NCBI RefSeq assembly: GCF_018334155.1
Contig: NZ_JAGXTP010000001.1
Location: 868,001 to 932,000, forward strand
Direction: 5' to 3'
Source of the DNA: Devosia litorisediminis
Lineage (GTDB): Bacteria > Pseudomonadota > Alphaproteobacteria > Rhizobiales > Devosiaceae
Length of the DNA stretch: 64,000 nt
Shown: positions 12,236 through 21,905 of the stretch, one piece after another
Position numbering within the stretch: the stretch's first letter is position 1
Layout of the letters: each line of letters opens with the position of its first letter
Made by a program: the position numbers and the translations under genes
Notes under the pieces: generated by a model
Seen by the model: only the letters and a program-made list of their open reading frames with translations
Database searches by the model: none
What the model was told of the DNA's origin: nothing

Positions 12236-13101
12236 TAGCGCATTCGCTTGTCGATGGCCGCTGCCATCAGGTCGATGAATTCGTCGCCGTCACGCACCAG
12301 AGCGAGATCGGAGGCTTCCACCACATAGCCGAAATTGTCGGCCAGCATCTGGTAGCGAGGCAGGCGGTCATGCAACAGCGCCTCAAATCCCCAGGCGCCG
12401 AAGCCAGTGGGGTCGACGTCACTGTCTTCCAGGATGCCGTGGATCAATTTGTACTCGGCCCATTTCTCAACGAGAAACTGCGGCGGGTAGTACATTGGCT
12501 TGGGGCTCTTCTTGAACCGACGGATCAACTCGGCGGCGTCCGAGCCAGTGCCGCGGATGTAGAGCAGGGTGGTCGCGCCGGCCAACGTCTTGATCACGGG
12601 GTCTTCGGGATCGGCCGGATCGACAACCTCGATCAGCGAGCCGCCCGTGTCGGCGATGAAATTGTCATAGCCATAGAGCGCCTTGGCACGCTCGACGAAG
12701 TGGGGCACATCGTGCAGCGCGGCAATCTCGGCAACGCGGTGCTGCTCCTGGCGGCGCTGATATTCGGCCAGCGGCAGGCCATGCTTGTCTGGGTCGCCGG
12801 GCGTCCCCAGGTAGCTTGAAAGCGGGTCAAGGTTCTCGAACGTCAGGTTCGAGGAGATGTAAATCGAATCCGACCGCAGCAGGTCCGCGAGAAACGGGAC
12901 CTTCATTGCTTCGCGCTTGAAATTGTCGACGATGGCTTCGCCCATATAGCGCGTACCGATGCGGTAATCGGCCGAGTAGTGAAACCAGTTCGACGCGCGC
13001 AGCATAGCCGAAAGCCGCGTCTTGCCGACGCCGGCCATACCAAACACCGTCACGGCGCGGTTTGGTGACTTGATGAATTCATCGGCAGACTTGAACAGCA
13101 T
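12235..13101 (-). CDS. Conserved alphaproteobacterial P-loop ATPase
   Basis: A 288-residue soluble protein with a Walker A motif GMAGVGKT at residues 21-28, following a hydrophobic strand (AVTVF). The rest is a mixed alpha/beta protein without a recognised accessory domain. Similar stand-alone P-loop proteins annotated only as ATPase occur in related alphaproteobacteria. It lies upstream of metA on the same strand, but no functional link to methionine synthesis is evident. The function is unknown. Confidence 0.75.
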   Translation of the reverse strand: MLFKSADEFIKSPNRAVTVFGMAGVGKTRLSAMLRASNWFHYSADYRIGTRYMGEAIVDNFKREAMKVPFLADLLRSDSIYISSNLTFENLDPLSSYLGTPGDPDKHGLPLAEYQRRQEQHRVAEIAALHDVPHFVERAKALYGYDNFIADTGGSLIEVVDPADPEDPVIKTLAGATTLLYIRGTGSDAAELIRRFKKSPKPMYYPPQFLVEKWAEYKLIHGILEDSDVDPTGFGAWGFEALLHDRLPRYQMLADNFGYVVEASDLALVRDGDEFIDLMAAAIDKRMR

Positions 13102-13260
13102 AAAACGCCCCGGACTTCAGGCCTTTCCCAATAATGCAAGCGCCCCCGCTTCACAAGCGGGCGGCAATTTCTGCCGGATGCTCGGACTCAATTGCCGGTT
13201 ATGGCAGGCGCCGTCGCGAGGTTTGCCAAAATTACCCAATGGATTCAACGGACAAAGGAG

Positions 13261-13277
13261 TTGGCATCGCGCTTGCA
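13261..13277 (+). promoter_or_regulatory. Sigma-54 promoter of the flgE-flgK-flgL operon
   Basis: TTGGCATCGCGCTTGCA has the invariant GG (13263-13264) and GC (13275-13276) separated by exactly 10 bases, and TGGCA...TTGCA matches the consensus closely. It lies about 50 bases before the flgE start, as expected for hook operons in sigma-54-dependent flagellar hierarchies. Confidence 0.85.
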
Positions 13278-13329
13278 TTGATAGTGGGGAACGCGTCGCA
13301 GGGCGCAAACGAGGTTTACGGAGTATCTC

Positions 13330-15102
13330 ATGGGCATTTATGGCGCTCTTTCCAGTGCGGTGACGGGTCTGCGGGCCCAGGCGCACGCGTTGGAAAACAT
13401 TTCGGGCAACATCGCGAACTCGCAGACGACGGGTTACAAGCGCATTGAGACCGATTTCCTCGATCTGATCCCTGATGCGCCGCTCAAGCGCCAGGTTCCG
13501 GGTGCAGTGCTGGCGCAATCGCGCGGCACCAATGAAGTGCAGGGTGACATCAAGACCGTGTCGAACGAGACCTTCGTGGCGCTCAATTCGAACGGCTTCT
13601 TTGTGGTTGAGCCCAAGATCGGGCAGTCAGACGGCAATTCGGTGTTTGCGGGTACCAATTTTTACACCCGTCGCGGCGACTTTGAGATCGACAAGGACGG
13701 TATGCTCGTCAATGGCGCCGGCTACTACCTCAAGGGCCTGCCTATCGATACCACTACCGGCAATATTTCGGGTTCCGTGCCTGAAGTCATCAAGCTGTCC
13801 AACGCCTTCCTGCCTGCGCAGGAGACCAACCGGATCAATTATCAGTCCAACCTGCCGCAGTTGCCCAAGACGACGGCCTACAACGCGACCGTCTATAACA
13901 GTGAACTGCTGGAGCCGAACAAGTATGCCGGCTATGCCGGGGCATCGACTGCCGCAAATATGGCTGGTGGTGCGCTGACCGGCACTGACGGTGCCGCTAC
14001 AGTCTTCAACGTTGGCGAAACAGTCAGTCTGAACGTGAATGGCACGGCGGTGACGTTTGAGTTTACCAATGGCGGTGCCGCTGCCACCGGCAATCAGGCC
14101 ATCGACATCACGACTGCTCCGGCGCAGGTCGCGACTGTTCTGGCAACTATGCAGGCCTCGTTGCGCTCCGCAGGTGGTCCCGCAGCTTCCAGTGCCATTG
14201 TCGATATCAATGGTGGTAATCTACGGATCAACCTTGGTACCGATTACCACGCCAAGTTCTCGGTAACCGGCGGCACGGCCGCACAGTTGACTGCCCTGGG
14301 CCTGACAAATCCGAGTGCATCCACTGTGCCTACACGTCCTGCCGTGACCACGATTGCAGCGAGCGATGACACGCTGTTCAAGTCGAACTCCGTCGCTGGT
14401 GGCGCCATCACGGTCTATGCATCGAACGGTGCGCCAGCCAACGTGCAGATGCGCTGGGCCAAGATCGACAGTGCTGCTTCTGGCGGTTCCGATACGTGGA
14501 ACCTGTTCTACATGTCGGATAGTGCTGCCACCGGCAGTTCGCCGATGTGGACCAATACCGGTCAGACCTACACCTTTGGTGCAGATGGCTCGCTGGTGGC
14601 GCCTGGCGTCTCCACGACCACGCTGAACAATCTGACAATCAATGGTGTCGCCATTGGCAATGTCGAACTCAAGCACGACACCAACGGCGTCTCCCAGTTT
14701 GCTGACGTGAACGGCACGGTGAATGTGTCGACACTGAACCAGAACGGTTACGGCGCCGGTGAATTCGTCTCGGTGGCCATCAATGATAGCGGTCGTGTGG
14801 TCGCTACCTATTCGAATGGTGAGCGTATCGACATGGCGCAGGTGGTGACGGCCGAATTCAACGCCATCAACCAGCTCAAGCGTCTGGACGGCGGCGTGTT
14901 CGCTACCACATCTGAATCGGGTGAAGCGATCCTCGATCTGTCCGGTTCGGGCATCATCGGCGGCTCGCTCGAAGCATCCAATACCGACATTTCGGACGAG
15001 TTCACCAAGCTGATCGTGACGCAGCAGGCCTATGCCGCTGGCACCCGCATCGTCACCGCAGCGGACAAGATGCTGCAAGAAGCACTCAACATGATCCGCT
15101 AG
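13330..15102 (+). CDS. flgE: Flagellar hook protein FlgE
   Basis: A 590-residue hook subunit. The N-terminus has the rod/hook signature ALSSAVTGLRAQ, then ENISGNIANSQTTGYK; the C-terminus has SNTDISDEF and a heptad-like helix (QQAYAAGTRIVTAADKM). The long middle part (about 190-480) is threonine/alanine/glycine-rich, surface-exposed variable domain, making it longer than the enterobacterial hook protein (about 400). First gene of flgE-flgK-flgL, driven by a sigma-54 promoter 50 bases upstream. Confidence 0.95.
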   Translation: MGIYGALSSAVTGLRAQAHALENISGNIANSQTTGYKRIETDFLDLIPDAPLKRQVPGAVLAQSRGTNEVQGDIKTVSNETFVALNSNGFFVVEPKIGQSDGNSVFAGTNFYTRRGDFEIDKDGMLVNGAGYYLKGLPIDTTTGNISGSVPEVIKLSNAFLPAQETNRINYQSNLPQLPKTTAYNATVYNSELLEPNKYAGYAGASTAANMAGGALTGTDGAATVFNVGETVSLNVNGTAVTFEFTNGGAAATGNQAIDITTAPAQVATVLATMQASLRSAGGPAASSAIVDINGGNLRINLGTDYHAKFSVTGGTAAQLTALGLTNPSASTVPTRPAVTTIAASDDTLFKSNSVAGGAITVYASNGAPANVQMRWAKIDSAASGGSDTWNLFYMSDSAATGSSPMWTNTGQTYTFGADGSLVAPGVSTTTLNNLTINGVAIGNVELKHDTNGVSQFADVNGTVNVSTLNQNGYGAGEFVSVAINDSGRVVATYSNGERIDMAQVVTAEFNAINQLKRLDGGVFATTSESGEAILDLSGSGIIGGSLEASNTDISDEFTKLIVTQQAYAAGTRIVTAADKMLQEALNMIR

Positions 15103-15171
15103 GCGGATCGACCAAAAGTAGGGTCCGGGGCGTGCGCTCCGGGCTTAGTCCCTTCGTGAGGAGCCCGGTCT

Positions 15172-17010
15172 ATGGGTCTGACGACATCACTTACCAACGC
15201 TGTGTCTGGTCTGCGGGTCAATCAGGATTCGCTTGGGCTCGTCAGCCGTAACATCGCCAACTCCGGAACGCCTGGCTATCACAAGCAGTCGCTCAACGTT
15301 GTCGACTACAACACGCAGACCAGCTCTTATGCGCGCAGTGTTGGCGCCAACCGCGCGTTCAATGCCAGCCTGCAGACCTATTACAACCGGCAGGTGTCGG
15401 ACACCGCCAACTCATCGATCCAGGCATCCTATCTGGATCGCCTGCAGGGTTTTCTGGGCAAGCCGGGTACGGCTGGTTCGCTCGATACGCTGTTCAGCGA
15501 TCTGCAAAACTCTCTGCAGAGTGTGGCGACGAGCCCTGACGATTATACAACACGTTCAAATGCGGTTGCATCCGCCCAGAACATGGCCGAGACGCTCAAC
15601 CGGTTGTCCAACACCATCCAGGGGATGCGGCAGGAGACCGAGGGGCAGATTGCCTCGAACGTTCACAACATGAACGGCATGCTGAACTCGCTCGCCGAGG
15701 TCAATAACCGCATGCTGGATCTTGGCATGACCGACAGCGCGCGCTCAGCGCTGCTTGATCAGCGGGACCGCCTGGTCGGCTCTGTTGCCGAACTGATTGA
15801 CGTACGCGCCGACTATCGCGGTGACGGTACAGTTGCGCTGATGACGCGCTCGGGTGTTGGTCTGCTGGATAATGGTGTTTCCACCTTCTCGTTCGAGAGC
15901 GCCGGCAGCCTGTCGGCAAATTCGGTGTTTGACCCCAATTCCAGCGAGAACAAGGTCGGCAAGCTGTCGCTGACAACCCCGTCCGGTCTGACGATCGATC
16001 TGGTGACCCAGGGCGTGCTGCAGGGCGGCGAACTGGGCGGTCTGGTGACGCTGCGCGACAAGACACTGGTTGAGGCGCAGGAGCAGCTGGACGAGATCGC
16101 CTCTGGGCTGGCGCAGGCCTTCTCAACGGTCAAGAACCCCGGCGTAGCGGCCACTGATGGCGTTGCTAATGGTTTTGACATTGACCTGACAACGCTCAAG
16201 CCAGGCAATGACGTGCTGTTCACCTACTCGGAAAATGGGGTGAATAAGCAGGTCCGGGTGGTCAATTCGACCGATCCCGTGGACTATATGGATGCCTCGG
16301 GCCAGCGAGTCATCGGTATTGACCTGTCGGGCAATTCCACCGCTGCTGCCGCTGCGCTGAATGCGAAGTTCTCAGGGCTGGCGATCTCCAGCACGGGTGC
16401 CGGCAATCTGCGGATCCTGGATGACGGCGCGATTGGCGCTACGGACGTCAAGACCGCAGTGGCACGCTCTACATCGACTGGTCTGCAGGGCGCCGGATTG
16501 GCCTTCAACCTGTTCGTCGATCAGGGCAATACCGCTTTTACCAACAATCTGGACAGCGATCCGCCACAGAAGCAGGGCTTTGCGGCCCGCATCTCGGTCA
16601 ATACAGCGATTGTGGCCAACAACAAGTTGATGGTGCAGCACGAGGTCGGCGGGACGCTGGGTGACGCTGACCGTGCCAATTACATCATCGATCAACTGGC
16701 CTCGATGAGCTTTACCTCGGGCGGCAATCCGGCGGCCAATGCCGACAAGTTCCAGCTGACGGGCAATCTGGGCAATCTGATTGGCCAGGTGCTGGGTTTT
16801 CAGGGCGGCAATATCAATGCCGCGCTGACCAAATATGATGATCGGCAACTGACGCTGGACACGATTTCGGACCAGATGCAGACCGAATACGGCGTCAATC
16901 TGGATGAGGAAATGGCGCGCCTGATGGAATTGCAGAACGCCTATGCGGCCAACGCCCGTGTGGTGTCGGTGGTCAAGGAACTGCTCGATGCCCTGTTGGG
17001 CGCGGTGTAA
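15172..17010 (+). CDS. flgK: Hook-filament junction protein FlgK (HAP1)
   Basis: A 612-residue hook-associated protein joining hook and filament. The N-terminal motif LGLVSRNIANSGTPGYHKQS and the C-terminal LDEEMARLMELQNAYAANAR are family hallmarks. The middle region is variable. It is preceded by a GAGG ribosome site and is separated from flgE by 69 bases and from flgL by 14, so the three form one operon. The length is somewhat above the enterobacterial protein. Confidence 0.94.
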   Translation: MGLTTSLTNAVSGLRVNQDSLGLVSRNIANSGTPGYHKQSLNVVDYNTQTSSYARSVGANRAFNASLQTYYNRQVSDTANSSIQASYLDRLQGFLGKPGTAGSLDTLFSDLQNSLQSVATSPDDYTTRSNAVASAQNMAETLNRLSNTIQGMRQETEGQIASNVHNMNGMLNSLAEVNNRMLDLGMTDSARSALLDQRDRLVGSVAELIDVRADYRGDGTVALMTRSGVGLLDNGVSTFSFESAGSLSANSVFDPNSSENKVGKLSLTTPSGLTIDLVTQGVLQGGELGGLVTLRDKTLVEAQEQLDEIASGLAQAFSTVKNPGVAATDGVANGFDIDLTTLKPGNDVLFTYSENGVNKQVRVVNSTDPVDYMDASGQRVIGIDLSGNSTAAAAALNAKFSGLAISSTGAGNLRILDDGAIGATDVKTAVARSTSTGLQGAGLAFNLFVDQGNTAFTNNLDSDPPQKQGFAARISVNTAIVANNKLMVQHEVGGTLGDADRANYIIDQLASMSFTSGGNPAANADKFQLTGNLGNLIGQVLGFQGGNINAALTKYDDRQLTLDTISDQMQTEYGVNLDEEMARLMELQNAYAANARVVSVVKELLDALLGAV

Positions 17011-17024
17011 CGGAGTAGCGTGAG

Positions 17025-18938
17025 ATGATCGTCAACAAATCCATGTTTCCGCTTCAGACCGGTTTTGGTGTGATCACCAAGATGCAGGAACGCTTCTCCG
17101 ACCTGCAGATGCAGCTTGGTACGGGCATGAAGGCCTCCACGCTGGCTGATATGGGGCGCGACCTGCCATTGTCGCTCTCTGTTCGCTCGCGCCTTGGCAA
17201 GATCGAAGGCTATTCCGCCAATATCGCTACAGTCGACCTTCGCCTGAGCTTTCTCGACAAAACCATGTCGCGCTTTGACTCGATTGAAGGTGAAGCACGC
17301 AATTCTGCGGTGCAGGGTCAGTACGGCACCAACAATATCAACATGGCCACCTTGCCCAGCCTATCCAAGGCACGGCTCGATGAGACGGTCACGCTGCTTA
17401 ATTCAGACGTCAATGGCCGCTACCTGTTTGGTGGTTCCAACACCGATACCGCGCCTTTGCCAACCACCGATGTGCTGCTGGATGGACAATCCGGCAAGGC
17501 CGGCTTCAAGACCGTTGTGAGTGAACGCAAGGCTGCGGACGCAGGCATGGATGGTCGTGGCCGTCTGGGCTCGGCGCACACGGTGGGCACCACGGCGGTG
17601 ACGCTGGCGGAAGACGGCGTGCACCCGTTCGGAATGAAGGTGTCGACTGTGTCGACCACCAGCAGCGCCGTTACTGTTACACAGCCGACGCCGGGCACCT
17701 TGCCATTGGGCGATGAGGTATCAATTACCTTTGCCGCGACGCCGGCGCCCCAGATTGATTCCGGTCACACTATTACGATGGGCTTTGAGTTGCCGGACGG
17801 CACCAATACCCAGATCACGCTGCGCGCTGTTACAGCTGCAGAGGCATCGGGCGCCATTGACGAGTTCGTCATTGGGGCAGACGCCGAAGCGACTGCAGTG
17901 AACTTCAAGGCCACGCTTGATGCCAAGCTGGTCGATGTCGGTTCCAAGGAACTCGCCGGCGCCTCCAATTTCGTCGCGGCGAAGAACTTCTTCAACGGCC
18001 CAGGCGAGCCCGTGCTGCGGGTGCAGGGAAATCCTGCCACGGCGACAGCGCTGCGGGTCGCCGACTCTTCGGACACGGTGATGTGGTATCAGGGCCAGTC
18101 GCCAGCGGTTGCGGCCGAGGGCCTGGGCCGCATGGACATCAGCTCGGCAACAGACACCGTGACCCTTTCAGAGCGTGCGCCCAGCTCCGCGAGCTATGGT
18201 TTCCAGATTACGGGCGTCTCGGCCGACACAGCCAATATCGACACAACATACACGGCGGCCGACCCCAGTTCGGTCAATGTACAGTTCACCGGGGTTCCGG
18301 CTGCTGGTGAGGCTGTCAATGTGACGCTGACCGAGCCGGGCGGCAATACGCGCACGCTTACGCTGACGGCCGTGACCGGCAAGGCGGGGCCGGGACAGTT
18401 CACCATTGGCGCCGATGCCAATGCCACGGCGACGAATTTTTCCAAGGCGCTCAATATCGTTGCTACCGAAGCTGCCATTGCCGCGGAAGGCAATCCGCGC
18501 CAGACCGTCACCTCGCAGATCGATGACTCGACGCGGGTAGCCTATGGCGTTGAGGCCAACGAATCCGGCCTGCTGCGGCTCGTGCGCTCGCTGGCCTCGC
18601 TTTCGGTCGAGACCTATCCGGACAGCGATGCCAGCTCCAAGGAACGCTACGACGCCATGGCCCGCCGGCAGCAGCTGGAACTGTCGGAATCGCACAATTC
18701 CGAACGCGGTTCGGTCGAAATCATGACCATGGAACTGGCGATCGCGCGCAAATCGCTGCAAAACTCCACGTCGCGTCACACCGATTACAAGGCGCAGCTG
18801 GACAACCTGCTCAGCGACGTGGAGACGGTCAGCAAGGAAGACGTGGCCATGGAGATCCTGGCGCTGCAGACCCGGCTGCAGGCGAGCTATCAGGTGACCT
18901 CGATGGTGAGCCAGCTCAGCCTCGCCAACTTCATCTAA
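17025..18938 (+). CDS. flgL: Hook-filament junction protein FlgL (HAP3), unusually long
   Basis: A 637-residue flagellin-fold protein, about twice the roughly 317 residues of the enterobacterial HAP3. N-terminal flagellin-like helices (1-130) include FSDLQMQLGTGMKAS and GRYLFGGSNT; C-terminal helices (520-637) end in SQLSLANFI. The extra length is a central insert at about 150-510. Within it two segments, about 232-300 and 417-477, share the pattern L-x-AVT, F-x-IGADA-x-AT, NF, L, which indicates an internal duplication. Position after flgK supports FlgL. A strong terminator follows. Confidence 0.88.
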   Translation: MIVNKSMFPLQTGFGVITKMQERFSDLQMQLGTGMKASTLADMGRDLPLSLSVRSRLGKIEGYSANIATVDLRLSFLDKTMSRFDSIEGEARNSAVQGQYGTNNINMATLPSLSKARLDETVTLLNSDVNGRYLFGGSNTDTAPLPTTDVLLDGQSGKAGFKTVVSERKAADAGMDGRGRLGSAHTVGTTAVTLAEDGVHPFGMKVSTVSTTSSAVTVTQPTPGTLPLGDEVSITFAATPAPQIDSGHTITMGFELPDGTNTQITLRAVTAAEASGAIDEFVIGADAEATAVNFKATLDAKLVDVGSKELAGASNFVAAKNFFNGPGEPVLRVQGNPATATALRVADSSDTVMWYQGQSPAVAAEGLGRMDISSATDTVTLSERAPSSASYGFQITGVSADTANIDTTYTAADPSSVNVQFTGVPAAGEAVNVTLTEPGGNTRTLTLTAVTGKAGPGQFTIGADANATATNFSKALNIVATEAAIAAEGNPRQTVTSQIDDSTRVAYGVEANESGLLRLVRSLASLSVETYPDSDASSKERYDAMARRQQLELSESHNSERGSVEIMTMELAIARKSLQNSTSRHTDYKAQLDNLLSDVETVSKEDVAMEILALQTRLQASYQVTSMVSQLSLANFI

Positions 18939-18958
18939 TCGACAGCCAACGGCTAAAC

Positions 18959-18990
18959 AAAAAGCCCCGCAGTGATGCGGGGCTTTTTGT
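18959..18990. terminator. Bidirectional terminator between flgL and flaF
   Basis: A perfect 12-base stem AAAAAGCCCCGC / GCGGGGCTTTTT with a 6-base loop, flanked by A- and T-runs, serves the convergent flgL and flaF transcripts. Confidence 0.9.
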
Positions 18991-19007
18991 TTAGGCATGT
19001 GATGGGC

Positions 19008-19382
19008 TCAGGAGCCGCGCAGGCCGGTCGCAATCTGGCGGTTGAGGCGCACCAGCACGTCGAGGCGCTGCGCCGCAGGGGCTGGCTCAAGCAGAATTTC
19101 GCGGGTTTCGTTCAGAATGAAGAGGCCCAGATTGGCAATATTCTGACGAATTTCGTGGGGCAGGGGGCTGTCTTCCTTGGTCACCGAAGACATGAAGATG
19201 GTCCACAGCTTGCGATTGAAGGTCAGTGCCACCTTCAGTTCTTCGCGCGTCCCGGTTTCCCACTCGTCCTTGACACGCTGGATACCTGCAGCGGCCTTCA
19301 TCAGCAGGGCTGACTCACGCTCGCGGGGGTTCTCAACTGCCTTGGTCGTCTGCTGGTAAGCCTGGGCGCCTTGCTGATACAT
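19008..19382 (-). CDS. flaF: Flagellar biosynthesis regulator FlaF
   Basis: A 124-residue helical protein matching the FlaF family of alphaproteobacteria, which is needed for flagellin synthesis or secretion and acts opposite FlbT on flagellin expression. The start MYQQGAQAYQQ followed by a conserved E-x2-LL helix fits relatives. It overlaps the end of flbT by 50 bases, an unusually long overlap that implies tight coupling. It sits downstream of two flagellin genes on the same strand. Confidence 0.9.
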   Translation of the reverse strand: MYQQGAQAYQQTTKAVENPRERESALLMKAAAGIQRVKDEWETGTREELKVALTFNRKLWTIFMSSVTKEDSPLPHEIRQNIANLGLFILNETREILLEPAPAAQRLDVLVRLNRQIATGLRGS

Positions 19383-19758
19383 GGTTCAAGAGATCCTGTT
19401 CATATTCGATCAGCCTATGGGCGGCCTTCAGAGCTTTGTAGAGAGCCCCGGTTAATATCTCGTTATTGATTTCGTTGACTATTTCAGCGGCAGAAGGAAC
19501 TGCGGCGAGAAAGTCGTTGATCAGCGAAAAGTAGGTTTCGCGGCCATTGCTGATGTCGCCCTCGATATACATCAGCTGCACCGAGAGGTAGATGCGCTTG
19601 GCCGGGGTATCTGCGGTCTTGGTGGTCAGGATGTCCTTTTCCCGCAGGATCGGAGACTTGCCATCAATGAAGAGCCGGGTGCGTTGATCTGAATTGGTGA
19701 TGATGCAATTGCCCACCAGCAGTTTCTCGCCGGGCTTGAGTTCCACCTTGAGCGCCAT
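19333..19758 (-). CDS. flbT: Flagellin post-transcriptional repressor FlbT
   Basis: A 141-residue protein of the FlbT family. In Caulobacter FlbT binds the 5' leader of flagellin mRNA and promotes its decay until the hook is complete. Recognisable pieces are LKPGEKLLVGNCII near the N-terminus and the acidic helix of the middle. The natural target would be the transcripts of the two flagellin genes just upstream. It is co-oriented with those genes and overlaps flaF. Confidence 0.92.
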   Translation of the reverse strand: MALKVELKPGEKLLVGNCIITNSDQRTRLFIDGKSPILREKDILTTKTADTPAKRIYLSVQLMYIEGDISNGRETYFSLINDFLAAVPSAAEIVNEINNEILTGALYKALKAAHRLIEYEQDLLNHVSARRPGLPADDQGS

Positions 19759-19822
19759 GTGACCAGTCTCCCAGACTCTGTATCTGCGTGACCTCTACCC
19801 TGCCATGGCGTCGAAAACAATG

Positions 19823-19844
19823 AAGGCGGGCCGAGGCCCGCCTT
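19823..19844 (-). terminator. Hairpin terminator after flagellin 1
   Basis: A perfect stem AAGGCGGGCC / GGCCCGCCTT with a 2-base loop lies 27 bases past the flagellin stop; the trailing U-run on the minus strand is weak. Confidence 0.7.
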
Positions 19845-19870
19845 TGTCTGTTGTAAGCCTTGCCTGCGGA

Positions 19871-21682
19871 TTAACGCAGCAGCTGCAGGATCGACTGGTC
19901 AGCCTGGCTGGCCAGGGAAAGCGAGTTGGACGACAGCTGCTGGCGGGTCTGCAGTGCCAGCAGGTTGGCCGCTTCTTCGTTCATGTCGGCCAGGGTCAGG
20001 TTGCCGGCGCCGGTTTCCAGCGTGTCAATCATGGCCTTGGTAAAGTCCTGACGGTTCTGCACGATCGAGAGGTTCGAACCAAAGGTCGATGCCTGCGAGC
20101 GAACGCTATCCAGAGCAGCCTTCATGTCGGTGAGCAGCGAGTCGATGGTGGTATCGCTGTCGAGCTGTTCTTCCTCGAGTGAGGTTGGCACGCCCAGATT
20201 TGCGGAGTTAATGGTGCCGCCGTTCTTGGTCTGGATGTCGATCGAGGAGGTGCCCGTCTCGTTAAAGGTGATGGTCAGCTTGTCGCCGCGCATCAGGTTG
20301 ATACCGTTGAACGAGGCGTCATCGGCGAGCTTGTCGAGCTGATCGCGCAGTTCGTTGAACTGGGACGCAAGGCCAGCGCGGACGGAGTTGCCAGAAATTT
20401 GGCTTGTGGAAGTTGAGCCGTCGATCTTGCCGTTGGATGCACCCTCGATATCGAGCTTCTGGGTCGACTGGTTTTCGATGCGTAGCTTGCCGTTGTCGTT
20501 CGAAGCGCGAATCTTGCCGGTCAGGTTGGTGTCGGCGTTGATGCTCGCGACCAGTTGATCAACGGTTTTTGCGGCAAACGTGTCGGTGATGGTGGTCACG
20601 GTACCAGAGGCGATTGCACCATTGGTCGAGCGTGCGGTGGTGTTGGCACCTATGCCTACCGCAGTACCAAGGGTCGTGTCGCTGGCAGTGACGTCGAAAT
20701 TGCTGCCGTCGACACGCGAGAATGTGAGGCCTGCAGCGTTTTCGGCGATCGTGAAGCCACTGGCGCCGCCCAAAGCGCTCTTGAGCGCAGCGAGCTGACC
20801 GGTAGTGGTAGCATCGAACGTGTAGCTCACAGTCGTGCTGCCGGACGACAGTGTCAGTGTCTTGCCGCTGAGTGCAGAGAGATCCGGGTCGTTGGTGTTG
20901 GCTGTGAAGTCCGTTCCACCAGTGGGTGCGAGAGACGCGGTTACAGCGGTGGTAGCAGCGCCAGCAGTCAGGCCCGCATGTTGGGCGGCAGTGCCACCAA
21001 CTGTAACGGTTTCACCCTTGGTGCTTTCAAGGCTCAACTGACCGTTGACGACAGAGGCTGTCAGCCCTCCAGTGCCACCAGAGGCCGCGCCCAGCGCGGT
21101 GTTGATCTTTTCAGCCGCCGTGCTTGCGGTGTCGGTATCGGTCAGAGCGACCGTGATGGCGCTTCCGCCATTGAGCGAAGTTGCCTGCAGCGTCACGTTG
21201 CCATTTCGGCCAAGCGTTGCGCCTGGGCCCACAAAACCATTGTTGGCAGGCTTCAGTGTATTCGTAAGAGAAGTCGTTTGGTCAGCTGCGAAAGCGCCGC
21301 CGCTGAAGGTCAGTTCCTTTGCAGCCGAAGTGCCGATAGCTGTTGCATCGACGGAAAGTGAAGCCGTCTGGAATGATTTGTCCTGGCGTGCCTGGCGCAG
21401 CGTCGACTGCATCGATTCCAAAGTCTTGGTCATTGCCGAGAGGCCGTTATCCGCAGCCTTGAGGGTCTGGATGCCGTTGGCCATGGAGTCCATGAGCGCA
21501 TTCAGATCGCTGGACCGGTTGGTGAGGCCCTTGGCGGTAAACCAGTTGCTCGGGTTGTCCAGGGCAGAGTTGACCTTATTGCCGGTGGACAGACGAGTCT
21601 GCGCCACTGCCATCATGTCGGCCGTGCCCTGAAGTGCGAGTAGATTCGACCGGACGGCCTTTGAGAGTGAAATGTCTGACAT
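19871..21682 (-). CDS. Flagellin 1 (large variant)
   Basis: A 603-residue filament subunit. Residues 1-108 (LSTGNKVNSALDNPSNWFTA, then an IQTLKAADNGLSAM helix) and the last 230 or so residues (LADMNEEAANLLALQTRQ, ending SILQLLR) are classic flagellin D0/D1 and nearly identical to flagellin 2. The central 260 residues are a Thr/Ala/Gly-rich domain absent in that form from the paralogue. Export is through the flagellar type III apparatus; no signal peptide is expected. A CtrA-type box lies 64-78 bases upstream, and flbT/flaF follow. Confidence 0.95.
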   Translation of the reverse strand: MSDISLSKAVRSNLLALQGTADMMAVAQTRLSTGNKVNSALDNPSNWFTAKGLTNRSSDLNALMDSMANGIQTLKAADNGLSAMTKTLESMQSTLRQARQDKSFQTASLSVDATAIGTSAAKELTFSGGAFAADQTTSLTNTLKPANNGFVGPGATLGRNGNVTLQATSLNGGSAITVALTDTDTASTAAEKINTALGAASGGTGGLTASVVNGQLSLESTKGETVTVGGTAAQHAGLTAGAATTAVTASLAPTGGTDFTANTNDPDLSALSGKTLTLSSGSTTVSYTFDATTTGQLAALKSALGGASGFTIAENAAGLTFSRVDGSNFDVTASDTTLGTAVGIGANTTARSTNGAIASGTVTTITDTFAAKTVDQLVASINADTNLTGKIRASNDNGKLRIENQSTQKLDIEGASNGKIDGSTSTSQISGNSVRAGLASQFNELRDQLDKLADDASFNGINLMRGDKLTITFNETGTSSIDIQTKNGGTINSANLGVPTSLEEEQLDSDTTIDSLLTDMKAALDSVRSQASTFGSNLSIVQNRQDFTKAMIDTLETGAGNLTLADMNEEAANLLALQTRQQLSSNSLSLASQADQSILQLLR

Positions 21683-21745
21683 TGATGCGATCCTTGCCCT
21701 GGGCCCGTCGCGGCCCCGTTGGCAATATGGTTAACAGCAACTTTA

Positions 21746-21760
21746 TTAATGGGGTGTTAA
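21746..21760 (-). promoter_or_regulatory. CtrA-type box upstream of flagellin 1
   Basis: TTAA-N7-TTAA with exact spacing (TTAATGGGGTGTTAA on the plus strand), 64-78 bases before the flagellin ATG. The half-sites are perfect; only the trailing C is missing on one strand. Confidence 0.65.
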
Positions 21761-21846
21761 TCGTGCTTGTTAAGGTCGCATAAACTTCAATTAACGGGCG
21801 CAAAGCAGCCGGTTTTGCTGGGTTTTCGCTGTGTTTGCGCAAAAGG

Positions 21847-21875
21847 GAAGGGGCGGGCCTTGCGGCCCGCCCCTT
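21847..21875 (-). terminator. Terminator after flagellin 2
   Basis: A perfect 12-base stem (AAGGGGCGGGCC / GGCCCGCCCCTT) with a 4-base loop lies about 30 bases past the flagellin 2 stop; on the minus strand it is followed by a pyrimidine-rich run. Confidence 0.8.
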
Positions 21876-21905
21876 CGAATCGGATTCGATAGGTTCGTGT
21901 AGAAC

